DNA of 64,000 nucleotides, taken from Callaeas wilsoni. Lineage: Eukaryota; Chordata; Aves; Passeriformes; Callaeidae. This document shows, one piece after another, positions 46,271 to 57,700 of this stretch. The stretch lies in assembly GCA_013398955.1 (NCBI GenBank), contig VWPU01010313.1:1-64000 (forward strand), given 5' to 3'. The notes under the pieces were generated by a model. That model was not told the DNA's origin and did not search any database. It worked only from the letters and a program-made list of their open reading frames with translations. The position numbers were made by a program, and so were the translations under genes. Numbering within the stretch: position 1 is the first letter of the stretch; each line of letters starts with the position of its first letter.

Positions 46271-46475
46271 GTGAGCAGCCGTGCGAGGCATCAGCTCTTC
46301 GTGCCACCCCGCCACGGTCCCTGGGTTGTTTTTATTTTTTTGTTTTTTTCCTTTTCTGGGGGAAAAAGGAAAGTGCTAAAAGCGGATCCGTGAGGTTACT
46401 TTATGCCAGTGTTTCGTGCTGTTAGGCTTACGCGGAGCCCGTTGCCACAGCCGGCACTGAGAGGTTTTGATGCAG

Positions 46476-46558
46476 GCACTGCCACCCGGTCCGAGCCATC
46501 TGAACATGGTCACTAATGCCCCGAGCAGGCAGCGGCAGCTCAGGCAGGATGTCACAGG
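46476..46558 (+). CDS. Candidate second exon with start codon, plus strand
   Basis: It is bounded by an acceptor (GAGGTTTTGATGCAG) and a strong donor (CACAGG/GTGAGT, intron from 46,559). An ATG at 46,506 with A at -3 and G at +4 starts MVTNAPSRQRQLRQDV and leaves two bases at the donor. The next candidate acceptor on this strand (49,302) is followed by one base and then a long open frame, so the phases agree. The polypyrimidine tract is short, which weakens the acceptor. Confidence 0.3.
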
Positions 46559-49302
46559 GTGAGTACTCCGTGACAGATCCAGGGAAACCACAAACTTCTG
46601 TGCAACAGCTAGAGAATATGGCCGGATGGGCTTCCCGACGGCTTCCCGAGCAATGCTGCCTGCAAAAAACCTGAGCACCTCATCCTTTCAGTCTGCTTCC
46701 CTCAACAGCTCACCGCAATTTCTCGCTTTTTCGTGTTGGTTCGTTTTTCTATTTAAATTATAGGTAGCCCCTTCACAAGTGCACTCTAGACACGTAGAGG
46801 GACAGCATTTGTGAGCTGTGGGACAGAAACAATAATACAGCTGCACTGGGAGGAGTTTGAAAAAGCAGTTTCCAGATAGTGGAAATTCCCCCTTACATTT
46901 GGGAGCAACCACCCTGAAATTCCGGGGAAGTGAGGTCGCAGTTTCTGGGAACACAGCTGTCTCAAGATGGGAAATTTTCAGTCACATTTGAAGGTGATGG
47001 GAATACCCATACAGAAGTGAGACTTTCCTGGACCAAGCATACCAGGGAAGAACCAGAACCACTCTCAGATGACTTGTGTCGGGCAAAATGGTAGCGAGAT
47101 GTCCTCCCAGACAAGGGGAAGAGTGTTCCCACACCAGGCGCTTTGGGTGTCATGCCTAAGTCATTAACACCAAGATTATACCTGACCCTGCCAAGGTCTG
47201 TAAATCACGCCGAGGCTGATTTATCCCCCGTGGGAGGCAGCCAGAATCGCTGCATTTAGAAAGCCTGCTGGCTACGAAGTGCCCAGCAAATCCCTCTGCT
47301 CGGCAGCAGGGAAGGCTGTCTCCCTTCTCGGAGGCAAGCGACAGGGCAGGGAGGGCTGTGTCCCAAAGGCCACGGTGCAGGCAGCGGTAAGGAAGGGCTG
47401 TGGCGTCCCTTGGCATAGGACCAGCAGCCCCTGCTGGCACCTCTGCCTGAAGTTTGCCCACAGTGCAAATAATTGCTGAGATCCATCACATGTAGTCTTA
47501 AGAGTTCAAAGGAGTTCTCTCCGTGGGGGAGAGCTCCTTGGGAGGCGGGGCACGGTGTGCCAGCTGCCAGTGGCAAAGGTTGAAGTTCCAATGGGGAAAT
47601 TTTTGTTCAGCACATGAGATAATTTTCTGTGATAAGTTATGCTTAGGTCGGCTCAGCGAGAACATCCTGCTATTGAAGGGAGTTGTGTGGCAAGCAAATT
47701 TCCTGGGTGCCTGCATTTTTTTTTGTTTTTTTTTTTTTAAGCTGTGGATCTATGTACGGCTATTGACTTTTACAGCTTTGCAAATTGATATGCAAAAGGT
47801 GCACAGGACGAGGTGAGGGAGCTGGGACACGACCCTGACCAATGCATCAGCAGGAATCCAGTGATGTCAGTGGAGACATGGCTCCAGCTGGGAACAGTGA
47901 GGCCAGGCTTCCCAGCAGGAGCAGGGCTGCGAGGCAAGCAGCGAGGCTGTGAGCAGGAAAGTGGCTTTGGTCATGCCACGCAGATTTCCACTGGTTATTG
48001 CGGAATGGACTGACAGTGCATCCCATAGTATAAGGGGTTTCTTATCTCTGCTAAGGTCAAGGTGGGCTCTAGGAAGAAGCCACGTGTGTAGAACAAGTGC
48101 TATAAAGTGAATGCTGGTTTTGGGAAGGCTCCTGGGGGAAGCTGGTGCTTTGCCAGGGTGGCAGCAGGTACCTGGGGCTTTAGGGGACCTGGCTTCAAGT
48201 AATTCATAAGCAATCGCCCAGCCCTAGGACAAAATGGCTGAAGCATATTTTGTTCCACTGATGTGGGAAAAGGCCGCGCCAGTCCCTGTCGGGGAGGCAT
48301 TAATTAAAGGAACTAATGGCGAGTTCCTAAAATATCTATCGGAGTGATCAGGATGTCTGCTGAGAGAAATCTGACTTGCTGGGCTTCAAGTTGTGCCAAG
48401 CCATTGTGTTCATCAGGAAATGAGGGTGTTCTGGGGCAGGTAAAACAGAAATAAATCACGCTGACCCTCCTCTGGTGCTTTCTGCTCCTATTTCCAAAGC
48501 CACGTTTCAGGAGATGGCTTACATACATTTGTTACATCATTACTTAATAGGATGTAATAGCTCTAAAGCTTTCTTCTTTTTTTTCTTTTTTTTTTTGCTT
48601 ATATTGTGGTTAATGCTTTTAGCACATTGTATAGGAGTCTCTCCTTACTAAAATTACCATCCTAAGCACCCCTTTCTGAAACTCCCCAACCAAGTATTCC
48701 CTGCAAAGTCTGCATTAGAAGAATGTTAATCTAATTTACAGTAACCTGACATGACAACTTGTGGTAATAGGTGATAAAAAGTTGAAACCTTTTGACAGAG
48801 AGAATGTTCATCTCTGACTGTGATATGAACGCAGGATGTCCCAGGGGGCTGGCTCAGGAGAGCACAGAGCCTGTGAGCACAGGGTGATGAATGAAGGGAA
48901 GTATTTGCAGCATCACTCCAAAGAGCCATTTACACCAGAGAGCATCATTATTTCCACACATTTCAGCAGTTCCTAGTGGGGGCTGGCCTCATGTATCCAA
49001 ACTTTTATGGGCCCTCTGTATTATTTGTGTGGCAGCAGTGGGTTTTTTACTTTAAATGAACCCAATTAATAATGCTTCATCTGCCACTACTTATTAACAC
49101 CCTTTGAGGAGATCAAGTGGTGGGAGAGGAGGGGCTGGCAGCAACTGAACTTCATACTCTGAAGTAAGAGTCCAATATTTTCCTGAGATCTATTCTCTGA
49201 GGGTGAGGCCAGAGGTGCAGATTTGCAATTAAGTTTAGGTTCACATAAAAGTGGCAATGAATACTATAGTAATATATCATGCAGATGGTGTTTTCTTTGC
49301 AG
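46559..49302. other. Non-coding stretch (intron of the candidate plus-strand transcript)
   Basis: No recognised gene. A T-rich run lies at 47,716-47,738 and another at about 48,568-48,597. G+C declines away from the island. Open frames at 47,156-47,591 occur on both strands and are not supported. Confidence 0.45.
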
Positions 49303-49582
49303 AAAGACCTTTCTGAATGGTGTCTGCGTCCCCACCATCAATGGCACATCAGCTGGCAACACGGGCTGTTGGCATCCTCTGGCCCCAAGGGCATCCTGCA
49401 GACCTTCCACCATGGCATGGATCCTCACTGCCGTGCCATGGCAATATGTTCCTGAAAAGTATCGTGGTGTGACAACTCACCTGCTTACACCAAAATCCAA
49501 GAGCACTTATTTAAATGCTCTGTTTCCAGTAAAGGAAACACTACACCACAGAAGCAGCTTTGCCCCTGCCTGGTCATTTTAA
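49303..49582 (+). CDS. Candidate third exon with stop codon, plus strand
   Basis: An excellent acceptor (GCAGATGGTGTTTTCTTTGCAG, AG at 49,301-49,302) is followed by a frame of 92 sense codons to TAA at 49,580-49,582. It includes NGVCVPTINGTSAGN and VPEKYRGVTTHLL. Joined in phase to the ATG exon at 46,476-46,558, it gives 110 residues. Inside it, an ATG at 49,412 in perfect start context (CCACCATGG) could alternatively start a 56-residue product. The nearest AATAAA signal is at 50,442-50,447. There is no known family, and the composition is not repeat-like. It may be a lineage-specific small protein or a long non-coding RNA exon. Confidence 0.3.
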
Positions 49583-50559
49583 ATTGGGGTTTGTTAGAGC
49601 GACCAGGGCAGTGTTAGTTATAATTTCCCAGTCCTTGAGGATTGCTTTCAAATTGGAGACCATTATTACCTGAGATTAGAGCTATCCCCAGCTTTATTTT
49701 TATACCATCATCAGCGCACATGATGTTTAAAGACAAAAAGGCAGAAAGAGGCAGCATCCCTTCCCCAGCTAATATATGGTTTGGTGACTGAAAGAGATTT
49801 ATTGAAATCAATGTGCACTTTACCATCGATTTCTTTGTGCAGTGAGGCCGCCTTTAAAGCTTGTCAGCTTTTTCTTGTAAAGCTGAAATGAGACTAACCT
49901 GATGTATCAACAGTGAGTAGTTTGAAGTGATACTTCTCCTTCTCTCTCTTTCTCTCTCTCTCTTTCTCTCTCTCTAGACTTCTGAGACACCAAAAATAAC
50001 TTTTATTTAAAAATGTATTTATCACATTTACTGAAGGTGTCCAAACTGCCTAAAAAAATAAAAAATGCATGCAAAATTCAATTTAGCATTGGCAGGGGAC
50101 TTGACCAGATGATCTAACTGGTCATTTATAGCTAGCTATGACTGTAATTGCATGTCCACATCATGCTGTTTAAAAATTTAAATTCAACCCACACCATATT
50201 TTCATTCAGTGAAAGGAATGTACTTTAGCATCATTCTTTGCCCATGTCAGGAGAGCAATTTTTCACTGTTGATAAGAAAATGTCATTTTTTTGTTTAAAA
50301 ATTGCAAATGAAAAAGCCATTACTATGTCTCCTGAGCTTTTATTTATTGATTGTCTCATTACTTAGTGAATAATTTCAATTAATTTAATAATAATAACAA
50401 TCTGTAGTGTATATCTATCAAATTGTACAGAAAAGACTTTAAATAAACTGTTGTGAATTATGATCGTGTCATAATGTCATGAAATGCTGCTTTTTCAGCT
50501 TCCGTAGCTTGACACCTAAAAAGAATAGCAAGAAATATATTATTTGACATTTTAAGTGG
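49583..50559. other. Non-coding stretch
   Basis: AT-rich, with no gene. It contains AATAAA motifs (the last at 50,442-50,447) that could end the candidate plus-strand transcript, and a possible CR1 scrap near 50,092-50,125 (GGGGACTTGACCAGATGATC). Confidence 0.4.
49934..49976. repeat. (CT)n / polypyrimidine microsatellite
   Basis: CT dinucleotides broken by single T insertions (CTCTCTTT), ending in TAG. It is a likely polymorphic microsatellite. Such a tract followed by AG also mimics a splice acceptor. Confidence 0.88.
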
Positions 50560-51792
50560 ACTGACAGGCTTCTGCAATGAGGTGACCTGCTCGGTGGATG
50601 AAGGGAGAGCAGTGGACATTGTTTACCCTGAAACATTTCAAGGTAAGAAAGGCATTTAACATTATTTCCTGTAAGATGCTCATAAATAAGCTGTCAATAT
50701 ATACATCAGGTAAAAGGACAGTGAGGTGGACTGAAAACTGTCTGAATGACCAGGTCCGGAGTGTTGTGGTCAGTGGCAATAGGTCCAGTTGAGGACAAGT
50801 CCCTAGCAGTGCACACAAGGGCTCAGCGTTGGGGGCCAGTACCTTGTAACCTCTTCATTAATGATTGGGATGATGGGGCAGAATACAACTTTGCAGATGA
50901 GACAAAACTGGGAGGAGTGGCAGATACACCAAAAGGTTGTGTGGCCATCCAGAGAGACCTTGACAGGCTGGCGAAATGGACAGGTAAGAATCCCACGTGC
51001 TTCAATAAAAAGAAATTACAAAGTATTGTAACTAGAGAGGATCAACCCCAAGCACCAGTACAGGCTGAGGGTTGATCAGCTGGATCAACCTGGAGGTTCT
51101 GATGGGCCTGGAGGCTCTGATGTATCAGCAGCTGATCACCAGCCAGTAATGTGACCTTCATGGCAGCAACTGGCCCATGCTGCAAAGATAGTCAGTGGCA
51201 CCTCGGGTGCATTAGGAGGAGTGTAGCCAGCAGGTCAAGGGAGGTAATCCTTCCCCTCTGCTCAGCAGTGGTGAGGCCACAGCTGGAGCGCTGGGTCCAG
51301 CTCTGGGCTCCCCAGTACAGGAAAGATACAGACATACTGCAGAGAGGTCCAGCTAATGGCCCTAAAGATCGTTAAGGCATCTGAGCTTCTGAGGTGGGAG
51401 GAGAGGCTCAGAGAGCTGAAACTGCTCAGTCTGGTGAAGAGAAAGGGCATCTTACATATGTATGTCAATACCTGATGGGAAGGAACAAAGATGAGACAGC
51501 CAGGCTCTCTTCAGTGATTCTCAGTGCCAGGACAAAAGGCAGCTGGCACAAATTAAATCACAAAGAATTCCATCTGAACACAAAAACCCCACACTTTTTA
51601 CAGCGATGGCAGTCAAACGCTGGCACAGGTTGCCCAAAGAGATTGTGGAGTCTCCCTCCTTGAAAATATTTAAAAGCCATCTGGACAGGGCCTTGGGCAA
51701 TCTGCTGTAGGTGTCCCTGCTTGAGCAGGGGGGTTGGACAAGGTGACCTCCAGAGGTCCTTTCCAACCTCAGCCGCTCTCTGATTCTGTGAG
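50560..51792 (+). mobile_element. CR1 retrotransposon, 1.2-kb 5'-truncated copy (plus orientation)
   Basis: It runs from within the reverse transcriptase part of ORF2 to the 3' end. Frame fragments are recognisable: RT around the FADD motif (here FADETKLGGVADTPKGC, 50,890 onward), AIQRDLDRLAKW, then in another frame [18 protein letters not shown] and LWAPQYRKD. It ends with GGTTGGACAAGGTGACCTCC and TCTCTGATTCTGTG. Frame changes, deletions and stops show it is dead. The second catalytic Asp of FADD is Glu here. The left end is placed where similarity to CR1 begins (GCAATGAGGTGACCTGCTCG). Confidence 0.93.
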
Positions 51793-54700
51793 TAATTCAG
51801 ATACCGCACAGAGCACGTTCTTCCTACTTCTCAATGAGAAAACAGCAAATTACTCCACTGCAATTCCGTTTTCTGACTTTGATGAACGGAAATATGTTAC
51901 GCATCATTAACAACATGCCAGCATATTAAAACCATATTATGCTTGTAAAAAAAAGAACTTTTTTTTCATCCATTGCCATCAAATTTATTTCTGAGTTAAT
52001 CTGAAAAATTAAATAAGTCCACATGGATCTCCCAGTTAGTGCTGCCAAGTATGTATATTCTTTAGTTTGAAATGAAAATACTTCTGTTCAAAGTTTGGGA
52101 TGGAACACATACTCTCCCATGTTTCAAATTAAAACAAATTAGATGATTTTCAATCGGAAAGCTATGTCAAAGCGAAGGAGATGGCAGTATTGCAGATTGG
52201 CCATTCTGCCTTATAATGGCTCATCAGTCAGGCTAAAAGTGTAGTAAAACCAGAGAAACATCTGTCCTTGGTCTGGTTAACTTGAGTATGCAGGAGGCAT
52301 ATTGTGTTTTTGGACAGGACTGATGGCTGCCTGCAAGTGTGAAGTCTGGACAATCCCAGACCACACTGAAGTGGAAGGGCATGCTGATCGTCTTTCTTTC
52401 AGATGAAATGAAAGAGGAATTAAAGCCTCATTTATTTAGTGGTAATTGAAACAAGACAAGCCACCGCCCAAGGTGCAACACAATAAAGGAAGGCCAAATT
52501 GGAAGCTCAGCCATGTGGCTAGAGGGATTTCACTGGAAACTGGTTGCAAAACCAGGAAATGGGACACTGATTTGGTTGAAGCTTTGCATTAGCTTGTGGA
52601 TGGAAAGAAGCACAAACCAAGCAGGCAACCGGACAGGCAGAGCGTGTGTGTGGCCCCAGAAAGGTAGCCAAGAACAAATGACTTTTTTTTCTTTCCAACC
52701 CTGAAAAACCTATAAAAAGATCTCACAAACAAGAAAACAGCTTCTAACTGTCTTGTCCTTCTGTGTTTCAACGGAAAAAATATTTCTATTTTAACAAACA
52801 GATTTTACCCAACTTGTAAAAACAATGTTGACTTGAAGCAACCCTAGAACTCTGTGAACTTTGGCTTCCTGCAAGGAGCAGCCTTATCTAACTGCAACAC
52901 CATATAACCTACAGCACTTAAATCAGTCTTCCATAAAGCAGGCTGGAGTCCCATCCTGCTGTCAATTAGAGCTCCTCTCACAAAACAGACTGAAAAAGAT
53001 GTGTATTGCAGCCTTGGAGCAATACAGCTTCTCCCACAAAGTTATGAAACCTTTCTTCCTTTAGGGATAAACAGTAAAGCAACATCTAATTTGTATGAAT
53101 AACCCTTTCAGCTGCTTAAATACTTCCAGTCTGACGAATTTTTAAACCATTCTGATTTCTTTGAATGTACTAATCTTCCACATCTATTATTTTAGTGCAA
53201 ATAGTGGATCGTGCCATGCTACTATATTTCACATTTCCTACTGTGCTTTTTTGAAGATTTGTGATTTGACATCTTTTTCAAAATGGTAAAATATTAGCCA
53301 ACTCTCCCATAGATGGTTCTCCAGGTAAGGTTTTATGTCTGATGGTCTGTGGCATGGAAAAAATATTCTCTTGCTGACAAAGCTGTTCAGTCTACTTGTG
53401 GTTCTTGTTGAACTGAGAATTTGTAGAAATGCGTAATGGTGCATGGACTACGTTTTTTTCCTTGCCAAATTTGTCTCTAAATGCAATGCCATCCGTGTAC
53501 AGAGCTATCCAGATGTGTGTCACAGCTTGATTTCCTGAGGCTGTCTAGGGAAATGCTTCAAGAGAAGCACTGCTCTCTACCCCAGTGACATGAAAAATCC
53601 CTTCAGGATGCTATACAGTACCAGAGCAGCAAAGCTTCATTACATTTGCTTTTAATGTGTCCCTTTTCAGTTTGTTGAAAATCCATCCTTTCTTCTGAAC
53701 ATGTTCATGAAGCTCACATAAAATGCTTTTTGTCATGTCTGACTAAACCTTTTTTAATTTGACGGTGGAAATTATGCTTCTGTACTCTTAGCTGGCTGTT
53801 TGTAATTTGGGCTTTTTCACTGATACAACAAAAATAGCTCCAATCTGAAGGTGAAAATTCTAGCCTGCATTTCTGTGCCAACATTCACGGAAGAAGTCTA
53901 GCAACGCAGAGGGATACAAACATATGCATTAATCCTCTGAACGAACAGGTGCCTCATAGTTAAAGACAGATGAATACTTATTTGGAATATTATTTGGCAT
54001 ATCCCCTATAGGATGCTGCCTCTTACCACCCCATTGCAATGCTAAGGACTCATACCCAAAGCACAGCATAGCAGCTCCCCCATTTTTGTCTTCTCATGCA
54101 CCTGGTTTATGCCAAGGGCTGAGTTGGGAAGGGTACATAACCCTCAGCAGTGGGAGGTAAGCCTTGACGTGTAGGGAGAGGGGAGGAGAGGTGGAAGGAT
54201 TCAGATCCTCAGGAGTTTGGGATAAACCTACAGATTGAAATCCTACAAACATTTGCAAGCTGAAGATTCCCTTGGGTTTTTTTTTTCTTCCCTCTTGCTT
54301 TTCTTTCTTCTTTTTTTTTTTTCCCTTGCCAATGTACAGTAGTAGGGGCTTATAACTGCGCTTTGCTATAGATGGGAATCAGAGCTAGTTCCAAGGCAGG
54401 CGCTGTGATTTGTGGGGCTTGCCCTGCTCTGCTGAGCCTGTGCTGTCCCTCTCACAGTCCCTGGCCACATCTCCCACTGGGTGGCCCTCGGAGGACAGCC
54501 CCCAGCTAAATGGGCACTGCATCTGCTGATATAGGCGGGCTAGCATGGACGTGGAGAGCCAGGTCCAGCTGTAGGTAAGGCTGCTTTTGTTTTGATGTGA
54601 GCTGCCAGAAGCCTAAGAAGACATTAAGCAGAGCATGCTTGCGTAGCTGCCTTTTCACTGTTTTCTTTTAAAGCTTTGGCTTTTATAGAAAATGAAAGCT

Positions 54701-57700
54701 TTAGAGAAAATAAAGATGACAAGTGAACTGAAAACATTCTGAGGATCAGAAAATTTGTAAAGGTGCTTTCTGACAGCCTTTATATTATGGCTATGTCATT
54801 CCTCAATGACACTTACTGTGACAGTTACTATTACAACCATTTAGATTATTGTATGTGATTGAGCAGCATGGATCATGGACTGATTGCAAAAGAATCATTG
54901 CACATACTTAAGATTCATAATCTGCAGGGCATATTATATTCAAAAATAAAAATGCTTGAAGCAGGACTGTCTAATGAACTCAGACCATACTATTATCCCT
55001 CATTAGACCACGGATTTCAAATTCTGGAGAGGAAGGGTTAAACTTCCTAACAGCTGCAGAAATTTTCGCAAGACAAGTGGTACATATATCATTAAAAAAA
55101 TCCAGAAAATCAGTCCAGCCCTTTCACAGTAGTGACTGAAGGAGAGAAGATGGTAATTCCTTAGTGAGATAACGTTTGTCTTGGTGAGTATCAATGTGAA
55201 ATCTGTTTTTAATCTCATTTTCAATTTTAACTAAAAGGATCAAAAGTAATGATTAAAATAGGACCTCAAATAGACTTCTTACTTATTACAGTAAGAAAAA
55301 GATTATTAACATTCATGAGGGCCCTACTTAAAAAACAAAAGACTTCAAATGAGCTGAAGGATGAAATAGATCCTGAAAACAATAGGTAATGTATTAAGAA
55401 ATACAGAATAGCATCAATTAGACCCAACAACTACAAATATGTTGACATATTTAATTGCTTTTATACAATTTATTAACTCCACACACTAAAATCAAATGCA
55501 TACCACTGCAAAAGCAGCAGAATGGATATGTCTAAGTTCAGTAATTCTTTAACACCGGTAGCATCTTTCTTAATCATGTGAGTGGAGGAAAACAGCTTTT
55601 CATAACTGTGGGCCTAATTTTTTAAGTGTTGCTGGAAAAGCAATGAAGCCGTAAGCAAAGGATACAGCTTGTCCACTTTGGAGTCTTGGCCCTACAGAAG
55701 ACAGAAATTAGCTTTAATTATGACTTCTAGCATGGACATTAACATGGAAACTAGGCATTAAAAGAATTCTAACCACACAGACAAACCCTGCCTGTCAATA
55801 GTGTGGGGTTTATGGGTGAGACTGAATGGTTACTTCTTGTGGTCATCACTCCAGTGAGACAACTGAAAAGAGCCGATAAAGAGCAGAAAGATTGTATTCT
55901 GAGACATTAGCAACGCAGAAAGGGTCATATGTTTTCTGACTTCTGATTGTTACTTGTATGCAGACTAGAGAATATACAAAATCCTTAAAGAATAAAAGTG
56001 AATATACATTTCCATATATGTATTCTATTAGCAAAAGCCATAACTTTTTCTATGAATTATTTATGGCATTCAGTCCCACTACACTATACCTTACACATGT
56101 AATCTAGCAGGCGGTCTTGCTTGCAGCAGTTAAGACTTGTTTTGTCAGTCTGTTATTCACAAACGAATTTATATTGTAAAAATCTTTCCAAACTGCTTGC
56201 AGCCACACCTGTCATCCCATGTCATACACACCATATGCTGGAGTCATGGGCAGTGTAAAGGGCTGTGTGGCACTGGTTTTGGTGGAGGCCCCATAATCCT
56301 CCCTGGCAGAGAGCAGAGCCTGACACCTGTGCAGGAAACTAGAAAGCCAGCGAAAAGTGTGATCAGCAGTTTGGGAAGAAGGTCAATCATGTGGTTTATG
56401 TGTCACCATTTCTCTGATAAGCCAGTGACTGTGCCACTTCAGAGGCTGTATTGTGCCTTCGAAGTTTAATATTAGAGTCCAACTTGTCAGTTTGCATTTA
56501 CTTCGTGACCTTTTATCTTGATAACAGAAGCATGCACGGTTTTATGTTGTTTATGAAACTTTTTTTTAATATGTTTTACATGCTTTTGATAACATTATGG
56601 GCAAATTTAGTCCTCAAGCACCTTGCTCAGTCAAGCATCTAAAAGAATGAAATTACTTTTATATACAACCATTAAGTGTTCCCCTCTATTAGAGCATTAT
56701 GGACTAGATTTCATGCCTACTATAAAGCTAATAAAGCAGGTTATTGGAACAGGATTTGAGATTTTAATTCAGATTTATAATAAACAGAAGGAAGATGGCT
56801 AATGTATATGGACTTCCAAAGTTTACTGTGATGTAAGATAAAGACTAAGAGAGAGTTCAAGCAGCTGAGGCACTTTTCATCACAATGAAGATGAATTTGT
56901 GATACCATGGATTGTTACAGCCTAAACAGGATAACTTTTCCTAAGTCTCACACAGAAACTTTCCATTTATATTGCATTAAAGCACTCTACATCAATGTCA
57001 CGGATTTGTAAGAATTGCATGATTTTTCTATCAATTATCCTTTTTAAAGTAAGTCACTATACAGAGAGCAAATCCTGTGGAATAACTTTGCCATGAAGTA
57101 AGAAGGATGTTGCAGTAAAAGTAAGTAGAAGTTCAACTCTCCAACAAATTTTATTGTTGCAGAAATGAGTTCAGAGGGTTTTTTTCTGAAAAATGAAAAT
57201 AGTCATAAATGAAATGCAAAATGGAAAAAAAAATCAATGGCATTCCTTGGCAAAATCATTCCATTTATTAACAGGGGAGAAACATCTCAGAATTAAAGAT
57301 TTAACAACACAGACTCAATATACTTAAATTCAGAATTCTATAATTAAAACTGTAGATTTATAACCTCAGTCCTACAAACATATCTCTAGAAAATGCTATC
57401 AAAAGGCAATAAAATAAACTAGGATAATTTATTATCCGTTTTTATCTGTCTCTCAGTTTAAACTGCATTTTGGTCTAGAAAACATTACCTTTTCAGAATT
57501 AAAAGAGTGCCTCAGAATTGTAGATATAATCTGTTTTATCTTGCTTCTAGGCAGGAAACCATCAGCAATTTCTCCTAAAGTATTTCAAATTTTGTTCCAG
57601 TTGGTGACTGGCTGATGCAGCTGATGCAGATGGCCGAGTTCAGACTTGAGAGAGGTGAATATTGTGCTGTCAGACTCAAATGCAATTTCCCTCACTGTAC

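Larger units (their letters stand above)
45165..46330. promoter_or_regulatory. CpG island, probable bidirectional promoter
   Basis: About 1.15 kb of very high G+C with a CpG every few bases, bordered on both sides by AT-rich DNA. It has no TATA box. At its right end are an inverted CCAAT box and a consensus Sp1 box. Strong splice donors leave the island in both directions: CTCAG/GTGAGG on the minus strand (intron from 45,910) and GGCAG/GTGAGC on the plus strand (intron from 46,271). Unmethylated CpG islands mark most vertebrate housekeeping and many developmental promoters. The two outward donors suggest divergent transcripts started near 46,100-46,200. Confidence 0.85.

Noticed and set aside
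45192..46393. Very long frames on both strands of the CpG island (235-259 codons)
   Set aside because: High G+C removes stop codons, so most frames are open. The longest ones begin at non-ATG codons and cross the consensus splice donors. Only the ATG-to-donor segment at 45,472-45,266 was kept as a candidate.
49934..49978. Strong-looking splice acceptor (CT tract then TAG)
   Set aside because: It is produced by the (CT)n microsatellite, and the frames behind it close quickly.
50823..51005. Minus-strand frame with the segment LSRSLWMATQPFGVSATPP
   Set aside because: It is the antisense of the CR1 reverse transcriptase region (plus-strand ADTPKGCVAIQRDLDRL) and not a gene.
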